From NCBI GenBank assembly GCA_013002505.1, contig JABDJL010000055.1, positions 1 through 48,598 of the forward strand: a stretch of DNA of 48,598 nt, written 5' to 3'. The first letter of the stretch is position 1; each line of letters begins with the position of its first letter. Both the position numbers and the translations under genes were made by a program. The notes below the pieces were generated by a model that was given only the letters and a program-made list of their open reading frames with translations, was not told the origin of the DNA and searched no databases. Source of the stretch: Lysobacterales bacterium. GTDB lineage: Bacteria > Pseudomonadota > Gammaproteobacteria > Xanthomonadales > SZUA-36. Of the stretch, positions 27,995 to 36,699 are shown piece after piece.

Positions 27995-29337
27995 TCGAAC
28001 GGCCCCTTCTGGTCTTCAGTGATCGTCGCAATGGTCATGCGCTGCGACTGAAAATATTTTTGCGCCATGGCCCGGATGTCGGCTTGTGAAACCTGGTCAT
28101 ACAAGCGGTAAAGGCGATTAATGGACTCCGGGTCACCGGTCAGCTGGATGTAATGGCTCAGTGAACCGGCAATGGCGTCAGGCGTGTCCATGGCCATTGC
28201 AAAGTTGTTTTTCAGGTAAGACTTGGTGCGCTGCAGTTGCGCCTCGTCCACGCCGTCCTGCTGCAATTTTTCGATGGCTTTTTCGATTTCCCCCCTGACG
28301 TAACCAATATCGGCCTTATCGACCATGGAAACCTGGATCGTGAACAGGTTCGGGTCGCGGCTGTCAAAAGCGCCGCCGCCGATGAACCGAACCTTCTGTT
28401 CTTCAAGCACCAGCTTCTTGTACAAATCAGAGGTCGGCGAGAACACGATTGATGACAACACGTCCAGGGCCGGCATATCGATTTCCTCGTCGCTGAACGC
28501 GGGGCCCTTGTAGCTGAGGCTGAAATAGGGCGGGATGCTGCCATCCTGCAGATGTACGAAACGGGTTTCAGTTTGCCCGGGTTCGACCGGAACGACGGAC
28601 TCGTAACTGCCGCGCTGCCAGTCTCCAAAGTATTTTTCGGCCAGCGCGTTGACCTGTTCCGGCGTTACGTCACCCACCACGAGGATGGTGTTGTACTCGG
28701 GACGGTAATAACGATCGAAGAATTTTTTTGAATACTCAAACTGGTTGGGCATATCGACGATATCGTCAAAGTAACCCATGGTAGTGTGCCCGTAGGTGTG
28801 GGTCGTGAAAGCCGTTTCCAGCAGCTTTTCGTTGATGCGGCTGTACGGACTGGCGAAATTCTTGGTGTATTCGCCTTTGACCGCGCCGGCTTCGGTCTTG
28901 AAATCATGCTCTGAATAATTCAGGTTCTGGAAACGGTCGGCTTCCAGTTCAAACATCAACTCCAGTTTCTCTGCGTTACCCGTCATGTGGTACTCGGTAC
29001 GGTCCTGCGACGTGTTGGCATTGGCCGCCGCGCCGGTTGATTTTAGAGCAGCTGCATACTCAGCCTTCGAGTACTGGTCGGTGCCCCGAAACATCATGTG
29101 TTCGAAAAAATGGGCAAAACCGGTCACGCCTTCCTCAACCTCGTTGCGGGCGCCGACACGGGTCACGATATAAAAAGAAGCCAGTCCCGGAGAGTCGAAT
29201 GGCACCGTGACCACGTTCAGGCCATTATCCAGGCGATGCTGATAAATGGGGTATGGCAGTATCTTGTCGCTGTCGGCGAACGCCTGCCCCGGTAACAGGA
29301 GCAGCAGGCCGGCAGCGGCCATTAAAAACTGATTCAT
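27991..29337 (-). CDS. M16-family zinc peptidase, active subunit
   Basis: 448 residues. A signal peptide ends near QAFA (residue 21). The inverted zinc motif HFFEH is complete at H76, E79 and H80, and the third ligand is E156 in GAVKGEYTKN. The family is pitrilysin/MPP-like, degrading peptides in the periplasm; length fits M16B. An AAAGGACGG stretch before the ATG serves as ribosome site. It is the first gene of the two-gene operon and overlaps its inactive partner by 4 bases. The likely substrate is unknown; bacterial homologues process signal or bacteriocin-like peptides. Confidence 0.92.
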   Translation of the reverse strand: MNQFLMAAAGLLLLLPGQAFADSDKILPYPIYQHRLDNGLNVVTVPFDSPGLASFYIVTRVGARNEVEEGVTGFAHFFEHMMFRGTDQYSKAEYAAALKSTGAAANANTSQDRTEYHMTGNAEKLELMFELEADRFQNLNYSEHDFKTEAGAVKGEYTKNFASPYSRINEKLLETAFTTHTYGHTTMGYFDDIVDMPNQFEYSKKFFDRYYRPEYNTILVVGDVTPEQVNALAEKYFGDWQRGSYESVVPVEPGQTETRFVHLQDGSIPPYFSLSYKGPAFSDEEIDMPALDVLSSIVFSPTSDLYKKLVLEEQKVRFIGGGAFDSRDPNLFTIQVSMVDKADIGYVRGEIEKAIEKLQQDGVDEAQLQRTKSYLKNNFAMAMDTPDAIAGSLSHYIQLTGDPESINRLYRLYDQVSQADIRAMAQKYFQSQRMTIATITEDQKGPFE

Positions 29338-29430
29338 AATGAAACCGTCCTTTATTGCTTAATTGATTTGCTCCCGGCCAACGCCAGCTTCGCGTTCCCG
29401 GGACTCAGCCGATCAATGATACCGCAGGCC

Positions 29431-29450
29431 GGGGCTTTGCTGTCAGCCCC
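29431..29450 (-). terminator. Possible terminator hairpin after the alcohol dehydrogenase
   Basis: GGGGCT and AGCCCC form a perfect 6-base stem with an 8-base loop, 16 bases after the dehydrogenase stop on the reverse strand. There is no T run, so it is weak or not an intrinsic terminator. Confidence 0.3.
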
Positions 29451-29465
29451 GAAAGCCATGCTTGA

Positions 29466-30500
29466 TCAAAACCGGTCGACGATACTGACACCGCTACGAT
29501 CAAAACGATCCATGTTGGCCAGCCGTCCGGGCAATTCATCCAGGCCAATGGTCTCGCCAACCAGGACCCATGGTTGCAGGGCGCCGTCGGAAATCATCTT
29601 GATCATAGGAGGGTAGCGATGCGCCTGCATACCATGGCTGCCCAGGATCTGCAGCTCCCGTGCGATGATAACAGCGGTGGGCGCCGCGGCCGTGCAGGCA
29701 GGGTCCAGTATTCCGACCTGGATGTGCCTGCCATGTTTTCTCAGGCATGTTATTGAATTACCGAATATTTCCGGATCGCCCAGGGCATCAATGGAAACAT
29801 GAGCGCCACCGCAGATCTGCATGATTTGCCCGGCAATATCGCTTTCTGACCTGGCATTGATGGATTCAACAGCGCCCAGCTTTCTCGCCAACCGTAACTT
29901 GGAATCCGAAATATCGATTGCGATCGGCTGCGCGCCTGCGGCACGGGCAATCATGATCGCCGAGAGTCCCACGCCGCCGCAGCCGTGTACGGCCACCCAC
30001 TGCCCAGGGCTGACTTTGCCCTGCTCCATAACGGCGCGAAATGCAGTGGCAAAACGGCAACCGAGGCTGGCGGCAGTCACGAAGTCAATAGACTCGGGAA
30101 GGTGAACCAGGTTGACGTCCGCGTAGTCAATCGCGACGTATTCGGCAAATGACCCCCAGTGCGTGAATCCCGGTTGAAACTGGCGATCACAAACCTGCTG
30201 CTGTCCCGCATCGCACTGCGGACAGGCGCCGCACCCACATACAAATGGCACGGTCACGCGGTCACCTGGCTTGCAACTCCTGGCCTTTTGGCCAACCGCT
30301 TCGACGACACCGGCCAGTTCGTGGCCCGGAACATGGGGCAGCGTGATGTCCGGATCATGCCCTTTCCAGCCGTGCCAGTCTGACAGGCACAAACCACTGG
30401 CTTCAACGCGGATCACCACGCCGTGCGGAGCGGGTTCCGGGTCGGCAACTGACTCGATCGTCACCGGGCCTTCAAACTCACTGTAATACGCTGCCCTCAC
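29466..30500 (-). CDS. Zinc-dependent medium-chain alcohol dehydrogenase
   Basis: 344 residues of the MDR superfamily. Catalytic-zinc residues are C38 and H60-E61 ([17 protein letters not shown]). The structural zinc is bound by C90, C93, C96 and C104. The NAD(P)-binding loop is [12 protein letters not shown], and an acid (DISDSKL) closing the second strand suggests NAD preference. The oxidised substrate is not certain; the sequence looks like an ordinary short-alcohol or polyol dehydrogenase. The preceding YciI-like gene is on the same strand with a 57-base gap, so co-transcription is possible. Confidence 0.9.
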   Translation of the reverse strand: MRAAYYSEFEGPVTIESVADPEPAPHGVVIRVEASGLCLSDWHGWKGHDPDITLPHVPGHELAGVVEAVGQKARSCKPGDRVTVPFVCGCGACPQCDAGQQQVCDRQFQPGFTHWGSFAEYVAIDYADVNLVHLPESIDFVTAASLGCRFATAFRAVMEQGKVSPGQWVAVHGCGGVGLSAIMIARAAGAQPIAIDISDSKLRLARKLGAVESINARSESDIAGQIMQICGGAHVSIDALGDPEIFGNSITCLRKHGRHIQVGILDPACTAAAPTAVIIARELQILGSHGMQAHRYPPMIKMISDGALQPWVLVGETIGLDELPGRLANMDRFDRSGVSIVDRF

Positions 30501-30557
30501 GCCGGAATTGAAACCACGAGCGGGCTCATTAGGGTAAGCCAGTTTCCACCGGGGCCG

Positions 30558-30923
30558 TCACTTGCTCTCCCGCCAGGGGTAGAACACGTTCATCGGCGCG
30601 ATTTCATAAGTGAATATACCGGCGACGACCCCTGGGTCTTTATCCAGAATTTGCCGGGCCGCATCGATACTCTCGCTGGCAAAAAAAATCATTCCGTATT
30701 CCCCGTAACGAGCGCCGAAGGCGATCTTGCCTTGTTCACGTAAATGACCGAGGTTTGACGAATGTCCCTGGAATCCATCTTGCGCGGTCGGCGGCTGGTC
30801 CTGGTCCCAGTTGGGACCGGTTGTGAAATGCACGACGAACAGCGCTTGTTCGTCGTCGGCGCCAACAGCACTGCAGGTCAATATTGCGATCAAGATAAGG
30901 CACGCTGCGGTGTACTTATTCAT
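30558..30923 (-). CDS. Secreted YciI-like protein
   Basis: 121 residues. A signal peptide (LILIAILTCSAVGA) is followed by a single YciI-like domain with the pattern FVVHFTTGPNWD, then HSSNLGHLREQGKI, GEYGMIFFASESIDAARQIL and the end FTYEIAPMNVFYPW. The His in HSSNLGHL is the usual putative active-site region of the family. YciI proteins are normally cytoplasmic small enzymes or partner domains; export is uncommon. Function unknown. It is transcribed toward the alcohol dehydrogenase and divergent from the SEC-C oxygenase gene. Confidence 0.75.
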   Translation of the reverse strand: MNKYTAACLILIAILTCSAVGADDEQALFVVHFTTGPNWDQDQPPTAQDGFQGHSSNLGHLREQGKIAFGARYGEYGMIFFASESIDAARQILDKDPGVVAGIFTYEIAPMNVFYPWRESK

Positions 30924-31057
30924 CTTCAGGAATCCTGCTCACCATCATTGTTTGAAGCTTAACCCAATTTTACCGGCCATCAAGCGCCGTTCTGCTTGAT
31001 GCGGAGCGGGCCGCTTCGTTAGGCTGGGATCGCAATTCAGCCAGGCAGAAATTAGTG

Positions 31058-31810
31058 ATGCAAACCAGAATTCCCCTTCCATGGTTCAACCCCGCTCCGG
31101 AGCATCCCTGTTTTTGCCGCAGCGGCCGGACTTTTGGCGCCTGTTGCGGACTGGACCGCAAAGACCGTGAGCCCCCTTTCGGGGTCGTTGCAAAACGGGG
31201 TTTCCTTGATCCGACGACTTGCCGGAAATGGGTCTCAAAGCTGCAGTCCCGGCCAATAAAAAAATCTACCGTGCACCGGATCAAACAAGCCGGAAGCGGA
31301 AACCTTTCCACGCGCGGGGATTCCACCCGCGTCTGTACGGAGGTCAAACCGGGAACACTGCGCAAGCAGATCAGCGATCGCGTGGCCGATGCTTTTGAAG
31401 GGGTTGCCGCGCGAACCGGCGACGTGGTCGACTGGTTCGAGTCACCGACCATTTTGCGCTACCAGCCCGGAGGCTATTTCATGGCGCATGCCGACAGTTG
31501 CCTGCTGGATCCGGCCAGCCACAACTGGTTCAGGGTCAAGGACCGCGATTTGAGCCTGTTGATCTATCTCAATGATGACTTCACCGGCGGCAGCATCAAC
31601 TTTGCGAATTTCAATTATCGCTTTCACCCCCAAATGGGTGACCTGCTGGTGTTCCCATCCGATAACCGTTACATCCATGAAGCCGAAAAGGTCAAATCCG
31701 GGATCCGCTACGTTATTGTCAGCTGGGCGACTGTCGTTGGCAGTGCCCGGGTTTCAAATCAACTACCGCCGGGGGCAATCAGGGTTTCACCCAAGGCCTG
31801 GGCACGCTGA
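31058..31810 (+). CDS. SEC-C zinc motif fused to a 2OG-Fe(II) oxygenase (P4H-like)
   Basis: 250 residues. The N-terminus has a SEC-C zinc motif, C18-x-C20-x8-C29-C30 (PCFCRSGRTFGACCG), as at the tail of SecA. The rest is a prolyl-4-hydroxylase-type double-stranded beta helix with the iron ligands H144 and D146 (MAHADS) and H207 (YIHEAEKV), and R217 to hold 2-oxoglutarate (GIRYVIVSW). The GGSINF and LLVFPSDN segments are family typical. Substrates of related enzymes are prolyl or other side chains in proteins. An in-frame GTG directly precedes the ATG; AGG lies 9-12 bases upstream, so the start could be at 31055. It is cytoplasmic, with no signal peptide. Neighbours give no clear clue. Confidence 0.85.
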   Translation: MQTRIPLPWFNPAPEHPCFCRSGRTFGACCGLDRKDREPPFGVVAKRGFLDPTTCRKWVSKLQSRPIKKSTVHRIKQAGSGNLSTRGDSTRVCTEVKPGTLRKQISDRVADAFEGVAARTGDVVDWFESPTILRYQPGGYFMAHADSCLLDPASHNWFRVKDRDLSLLIYLNDDFTGGSINFANFNYRFHPQMGDLLVFPSDNRYIHEAEKVKSGIRYVIVSWATVVGSARVSNQLPPGAIRVSPKAWAR

Positions 31811-31965
31811 TTCATCACGTGGTTTCTGGTCGGCCACGCTGGCATTCTAGATAACTGTTCAAGGCCCCTTTTGTTTCCGCATTTTCAGGCAAAATCCCCC
31901 GCGTTCCCGAATCTGGGCTAAACTTGAAACAGAGGATCTGTTGTCCAGGTCCGGGGCGTAGTCAG

Positions 31966-32799
31966 ATGACCGTTTGCAGATTGATCGTTCTTTGCGCATT
32001 GAGCGTATTCCTGCCTGCCTGTGAAAAATCCGATCACGATGGCCACCAATCCAGCTCTCCGGACGCGGCGCCGGGCGCCACTGTCGCGGCAGCTTCCGGG
32101 TGCAGCCTGGTCATGGGCTGGGATCCGTGGGAACCCTACCAGTACCAGATCGACGGCACGCACGTTTTTGGTCTCGATGTCGACCTGTTAACCGCCGTGG
32201 TTCACAACGCCGATTGCACGCTGGAATTCAAAAAGGGCAGCTGGGCGGAATTGCTGGCCATGCTCAATGAAGGTGAAGTGGATGTGCTGGCAGGCGCGAC
32301 CCAGACATCCGAACGAGAAGAATTTGCGCATTTCACCAGCGCATACCGTGATGAAGAATTCCTGGTCTATGTCCTCGCGGACAGGTTTGAAAGCCTGGCC
32401 GCGGTCACTTTCGAGGAAATGGCCGAGCAGGGCATGAAGATTGGCGTCATTGACGGTTATTTATACGGTGAACCGGTCGCAAGTTACCAGGATGATTCCA
32501 GGTTCGCGCAACAGTTTCACTATTCCCCGATGAGTGAAATCAGTATCTCGCTGCTGCTCGACGGGGAAGTCGACGCCCTGATCGAAGACAAGTATGTCGG
32601 TGCTTCGATCATTCGGCGCAAGAACCTGTCGGATTCGATCAGGCCGCACCCCGTGCGGTTCGACACCGACGACGTACATTTCATGTTCAGCCGTGCTTCG
32701 GTAGATGAAGCGACCTTTGAACGAATCAACCAAAGCCTGGACCGCCTGCTGGAAGACGGGCAAATACAGATTATCCTGGCGCAATATCAAAACCAGTAA
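31966..32799 (+). CDS. Solute-binding lipoprotein, extracellular family 3 (SBP_bac_3)
   Basis: About 277 residues. The signal sequence ends in a lipobox FLPAC, so the mature protein is probably lipid-anchored. The two-lobed binding domain shows FGLDVDLLTAV in lobe one, the hinge region DVLAGATQTSER, and GVIDGYLYGEP and DALIEDKYVG in lobe two. Family members bind amino acids or similar polar ligands and feed an ABC importer or signal protein, but no permease or ATPase gene lies next to it, so this may be an orphan receptor. The frame is open from a TTG at 31924; the ATG at 31966 gives the normal signal sequence. Confidence 0.85.
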   Translation: MTVCRLIVLCALSVFLPACEKSDHDGHQSSSPDAAPGATVAAASGCSLVMGWDPWEPYQYQIDGTHVFGLDVDLLTAVVHNADCTLEFKKGSWAELLAMLNEGEVDVLAGATQTSEREEFAHFTSAYRDEEFLVYVLADRFESLAAVTFEEMAEQGMKIGVIDGYLYGEPVASYQDDSRFAQQFHYSPMSEISISLLLDGEVDALIEDKYVGASIIRRKNLSDSIRPHPVRFDTDDVHFMFSRASVDEATFERINQSLDRLLEDGQIQIILAQYQNQ

Positions 32800-32846
32800 A
32801 CAGCGCGGCGCGCTGTCGACGCCAGGCCCTGCTGATCGTGAAACGG

Positions 32847-33119
32847 CTACCGACGGTCCGGGGAGTCCGGCTGTTTTCGTTTTCTGAGCATTGCCCACGT
32901 CAACAGGCCGATGCCGCCCATCAGGCTGAACAAGCCTATAAAAAGGATTGGCAGGTACCAGAACAATAGTGACTGGTCTGCTTCGCCCAGGCGCCGGATT
33001 ACGGCTTCGACGACATACATCGCACAAAGACCGATACCTGCCAGGATCAGCAGGGCGCCACCTGTGAATGCAAACCAGGTAATGGCCCTGGCTGACTTAG
33101 TGGTGATGTGCTGATCCAT
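32847..33119 (-). CDS. Small two-helix membrane protein
   Basis: 90 residues with two hydrophobic helices (about 13-37 and 50-77) and a basic tail (MLRKRKQPDSPDRR). A short charged linker (RRLGEADQS) joins them. I recognise no family. It lies head-to-tail before no other gene, converging on the solute-binding protein gene with a 47-base gap. Both ends of this ORF look natural, but confidence is limited by its size. Confidence 0.55.
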   Translation of the reverse strand: MDQHITTKSARAITWFAFTGGALLILAGIGLCAMYVVEAVIRRLGEADQSLLFWYLPILFIGLFSLMGGIGLLTWAMLRKRKQPDSPDRR

Positions 33120-33174
33120 AACTGGCCGGCCAATAAGAGTTTCAAGAATAACCCGCGACGGCTATTTCCACTGC

Positions 33175-33612
33175 TCAGTCTCTCAGAACGCCTTTGCCGG
33201 ACATGGCACGCGCATAGAAATACAGGAACAATGCGACGGCCCATATCAAGACGGTAAACAACACCGCCCCCTGCCCCATGATTTCAGCGCCATTGCTGAG
33301 CACGAAATTGTAAACAGTGCTCACGGCCACGCCGGCCAGGGCGACGGCGAACAACCAGACGGCCCAGGCTTTGCGCAGCAGCAAGGCTACCGAACCCAGG
33401 AGTGATGCCCAGATGGCAATGGCCCATGCTGCGACCATCCAAACCGGAAAGGCATAAAAGTAGTCCAGTTGTTGCGGCGAAAACTGGCTCATGTAGGACT
33501 CCATTTTGGTCTGCGTGGCGATGTAGTCAAAGGCGCCTGCGCTGTTCCAGAGCAACGAGATTATCGCGACAATCCAAAAATGGATCGGCGTCTTGCTGGC
33601 GGATTCATTCAT
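33175..33612 (-). CDS. Four-helix hypothetical membrane protein
   Basis: 145 residues with about four helices (about 10-28, 50-74, 79-99 and 110-131). The motif QLDYFYAFPVWMVAAWA lies at the second helix. GGGGAGG precedes the ATG at 33612 by 6 bases, a very good ribosome site; an open frame further upstream is ignored. The protein is common in type (small sugar- or pH-related membrane protein) but I cannot name a family. It shares a 139-base divergent gap with the racemase-family gene. Confidence 0.68.
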   Translation of the reverse strand: MNESASKTPIHFWIVAIISLLWNSAGAFDYIATQTKMESYMSQFSPQQLDYFYAFPVWMVAAWAIAIWASLLGSVALLLRKAWAVWLFAVALAGVAVSTVYNFVLSNGAEIMGQGAVLFTVLIWAVALFLYFYARAMSGKGVLRD

Positions 33613-33751
33613 GTTGACCTCCCCTGGTACCCTTATACCAAGCTTAGCAGCGATTGGCCGCCGAATCAGGCTGCCTTGCTGCCCGGGCGATGTGCTGCTT
33701 TCGCCGTGCGTGTAAAATTTTCGGACCACCCAATCGGAAGCTTAAACACGC

Positions 33752-34468
33752 ATGGAAACCGGGTCTCAAGCCAAGGTGAATCACATCGGTATCGTTGCCT
33801 GTTCGGCCGAGGGCGCCGCGTTGTGTTACCGGACCATCTGCAGCGAAGCCCCGGCGTTGCTCGGGGCCCATGCCCACCCGGAAATATCGATACACACGCC
33901 GCCATTCGCCGACTATGTTAAACGGCTGAACGACGATGACTGGCCGGGAGTGGCCGGCTTGATGCTTGAATCGGCCAACAAACTGGCTGCAATCGGCGCT
34001 GATTTCCTGATCTGCCCGGACAACACGATTCACAAGGCCTTGCCACTGATCGAGCGAAGCTCACCCCTGCCGTGGCTGCACATTGCACAGGTGGTGGCCC
34101 GGGAAGCAGCGCAACGAGGCCAAAAGAAGCTGGGATTGACCGGCACCCGCTGGCTGGTGGACAGCGACGTGTATCCCGAAAAGCTGAGCGAACTAGGGAT
34201 AGATTTTTTGCGGCCAGGGGTTGAGGAACGCGACCAAATTGACCGCATCATCATGCAAGAGCTGGTTTATGGCATTTTCAGGCCGGAAAGCGTGGCCTAT
34301 TTCCAGGCAGTTATCGATCAATTGAAATCAGGTGGCTGCGATGCCGTGATCCTGGGCTGCACCGAAATTCCGCTGATCATAAACCAAGACAATTCGCCGC
34401 TACCGGTACTGGATTCCACGCGCTTGCTGGCCAGGGCGGCATTGACAAGGGCGATCGTTGCACCTTAA
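33752..34468 (+). CDS. Aspartate/glutamate racemase-family protein
   Basis: 238 residues. The two catalytic-cysteine motifs of the family are present: C88 in ICPDNTIHK and C203 in ILGCTEIPL. The N-terminus IGIVACSAEGAALCYR is typical, as is the end LPVLDSTRLLARAAL. With both cysteines kept, it is likely a racemase or isomerase of an amino acid or a related acid; the exact substrate is not certain. The MscS gene follows 10 bases after the stop, so the two are probably in one transcript although functionally unrelated. Confidence 0.88.
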   Translation: METGSQAKVNHIGIVACSAEGAALCYRTICSEAPALLGAHAHPEISIHTPPFADYVKRLNDDDWPGVAGLMLESANKLAAIGADFLICPDNTIHKALPLIERSSPLPWLHIAQVVAREAAQRGQKKLGLTGTRWLVDSDVYPEKLSELGIDFLRPGVEERDQIDRIIMQELVYGIFRPESVAYFQAVIDQLKSGGCDAVILGCTEIPLIINQDNSPLPVLDSTRLLARAALTRAIVAP

Positions 34469-34478
34469 ATAACCCGAG

Positions 34479-35345
34479 ATGAATTTCGTCACCGAAAGCC
34501 TCCAGGCAGACTGGCAAGCCTTCCTCAGTTTCTCACCGAGATTGCTGTATGCCGGCCTGCTGTTACTGGTGTTCGCCAGCGTTGCTTCCGCGGTGGGAAA
34601 GCTGATTACCCGCGTTCTTCAGCGTAGTGAGAAACTGCGCTCCAACGTCCGTTTCGTCAGGCGAATCGTGGTCTGGAGCATCCGCGTCGTCGGCATCCTG
34701 CTGGCGCTCGGCGTCATGGGTTTCCAGGGCGTTGCCGCGAGCCTGCTGGCCACCGGCGGGGTCGTTGCCATCGTGCTGGGTTTTGCATTCCGGGAAATCG
34801 GTGAAAACCTGCTGGCGGGTATTTTCCTGACATTCAGCCGCCCTTTTGAACTCGGTGACCTGGTCAAAACGGGCGACCTGACGGGCACCGTTCGAGCCAT
34901 CGATATCCGTTCAGTGCATATTCGCACCGAGGATGCCTGCGATGTCTTTGTACCGAACGCCCAGATTTTTCGTGAAGAGCTGTACAACTACACCCGCGAT
35001 GGCTTGCGACGCCCCGGGTTCAGAATTGGTGTCGCCTACCACGACGATCCCTCGGCGGTCGCCGACCTGCTGCAAACCGCGGTTGCCCGTGTTCCCAATG
35101 TACTGTCCGAACCACAGGCATTTGTCAGTATCGAAAATTTCGCTGACAGTCACGTGGTGTACGGGGTCTATTTCTGGATGGATACCACGAGAAGCCAGCA
35201 AGGCATTGTCAGCGTGTCCAACGCCGTTAAGACTGCGTGCTGGAAAGCGCTGAGCGACGCAGGAATGACGTTCAGTACCGATGTCACGACGGCCCTGGAG
35301 ATCAAATCGGTACCGGAACTAACCGTCAGCCAGGCAAGCAGTTAA
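34479..35345 (+). CDS. Small-conductance mechanosensitive channel, MscS family
   Basis: 288 residues. Three N-terminal helices (about 20-105), the third lining the pore with Gly/Ala packing (GVVAIVLGFAFREIGENLLAG), are followed by the beta domain (PFELGDLVKTGDLTGTVRAIDIRSVHIRTED) and the alpha/beta C-terminal domain. The length is close to E. coli MscS (286). It is an emergency valve releasing solutes on hypo-osmotic shock in the inner membrane. It is downstream of the racemase-family gene with a 10-base gap, and convergent with CorA 20 bases away. No clear intrinsic terminator is visible between them. Confidence 0.93.
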   Translation: MNFVTESLQADWQAFLSFSPRLLYAGLLLLVFASVASAVGKLITRVLQRSEKLRSNVRFVRRIVVWSIRVVGILLALGVMGFQGVAASLLATGGVVAIVLGFAFREIGENLLAGIFLTFSRPFELGDLVKTGDLTGTVRAIDIRSVHIRTEDACDVFVPNAQIFREELYNYTRDGLRRPGFRIGVAYHDDPSAVADLLQTAVARVPNVLSEPQAFVSIENFADSHVVYGVYFWMDTTRSQQGIVSVSNAVKTACWKALSDAGMTFSTDVTTALEIKSVPELTVSQASS

Positions 35346-35365
35346 ACCCCGTCAGGGCACCGCCT

Positions 35366-36475
35366 TCATAACCACTTTTTCTTCCTGAACAGCCACAGCA
35401 TGCCAATTCCGACCGAGGCCATGAACGCCAGCAAGGCCGGATAGGCCCAACGCACACCCAGTTCGGGCATGTACTCGAAATTCATACCGTACAGGCCGGC
35501 AAAAAACGACAGGGGGATAAATATCGTGGCAATGATGGTCAGCACTTTCATGACCTCGTTCATGCGGTTGCTGACGCCCGACATGTGCAGGTCCATCGCG
35601 CCGGACAACACTTCGCGCAGCGATTCGACGGTATCAATGACCTGCACGGCATGATCGTAGGCATCGCGCAGGTACAGCTGGGTACGCTCATCGATATTCG
35701 GAATCTCCCCCCGGTACATCAGGCCGAGCGTCTCACGCAGCGGCCACACGGCGCGCCGCAGCACCAACATCTCACGCCGCAAGTGGTGTATACGGTGCAT
35801 CAACTCAATTGACGGATCCTGCAACACCGCCTCTTCGATCTGCTCGATGCGATCACCTATTTGCTCGAGGATTCGGAAATAGTTATCCACGATGGTGTCG
35901 ATCAGGGCATAGGCGAGGTAGTCCGGACCGAGCGACCTGATACGGCCTTTACCGTGCCGGATGCGCTCGCGAACCGGATCGAACACGTCGCCCTGTCGCT
36001 CCTGGAATGAAAACAGGTAACTGGGACCCACGATCAGGCTGAGCTGCTCAGAAACGACGGACTCGTCTTCAACATCAAAGGAAAGCATCTTGCCGATGAA
36101 CAGGAAGTGGTTTTCATATTCTTCGACCTTGGGGCGCTGCGAGACAGACAGGACATCCTCGAGCGCCAGCCGATGCAGGCCGAACTGCTTGCCTACCGAC
36201 TCGATAACGCTGACATCGTGCAGGCCGTCAATATTGATCCAGCTGACCGGCGGGTCGTCTGCCAGATCGAAACACTCGCTAATGTCGGCCAGCGTTCGTT
36301 CCTGCAGGGAATCGGCATCGTAATCAATCAGGCGAATCAGTACCTCGTCTGCTTTGCGCTGACCCGTGTGCACCAGGGTACCTGGTGAGGCGCCTGCCGC
36401 CTTCGATCCGACACGGCCGACTAATCTGCCCAGCACGCTTGGTGCGGTGAAACCGGTGCGGCGTTTGGTGGCCAT
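35366..36475 (-). CDS. corA: Magnesium/cobalt transporter CorA
   Basis: 369 residues. A large cytoplasmic funnel domain with the long stalk helix is followed by two C-terminal helices, with the signature YGMN in GLYGMNFEYMPELG at the end of the first. The C-terminus is basic (LFRKKKWL), cytoplasmic as expected. It forms pentamers that conduct Mg2+ (and Co2+, Ni2+). The frame is open up to 36532, but the ATG at 36475 has GGAG 8 bases before it. The gene is divergent from the metallo-beta-lactamase-fold protein with a 224-base gap. Assignment to the CorA family is firm; metal preference is inferred. Confidence 0.95.
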   Translation of the reverse strand: MATKRRTGFTAPSVLGRLVGRVGSKAAGASPGTLVHTGQRKADEVLIRLIDYDADSLQERTLADISECFDLADDPPVSWINIDGLHDVSVIESVGKQFGLHRLALEDVLSVSQRPKVEEYENHFLFIGKMLSFDVEDESVVSEQLSLIVGPSYLFSFQERQGDVFDPVRERIRHGKGRIRSLGPDYLAYALIDTIVDNYFRILEQIGDRIEQIEEAVLQDPSIELMHRIHHLRREMLVLRRAVWPLRETLGLMYRGEIPNIDERTQLYLRDAYDHAVQVIDTVESLREVLSGAMDLHMSGVSNRMNEVMKVLTIIATIFIPLSFFAGLYGMNFEYMPELGVRWAYPALLAFMASVGIGMLWLFRKKKWL

Positions 36476-36646
36476 TAAGGGCACTCCGATCGAAAGGACT
36501 GATGGCAGTATAAACCACTCCGGCGCCCTCACAGAATCAGTGGATGCAGACCTGCGATGCAGGTAAATTCGCGCGTGATACAGACTTGCGCGATTGTCGT
36601 TTCTTATCTTTTTGACAGGGCATGCATGTCTTTGCTGGCTATATTT

Positions 36647-36664
36647 CTACGAGAATTATCGTAG
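36647..36664 (+). promoter_or_regulatory. Palindrome, possible operator before the MBL-fold gene
   Basis: CTACGA-GAATTA-TCGTAG is a perfect inverted repeat with 6-base arms, centred about 44 bases before the ATG at 36700. It lies just after TATATT (36640-36645), a possible -10. Such placement suits a repressor site. The regulator is unknown. Confidence 0.4.
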
Positions 36665-36699
36665 CTAATATCCCGTTTACACAGCCAATGGAGACACCC

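Noticed and set aside
36612-36645. TTGACA at 36612 with TATATT at 36640 as a promoter for the MBL-fold gene
   Set aside because: The spacer is 22 bases, too long for a normal sigma70 promoter; only the TATATT was kept as a possible -10.
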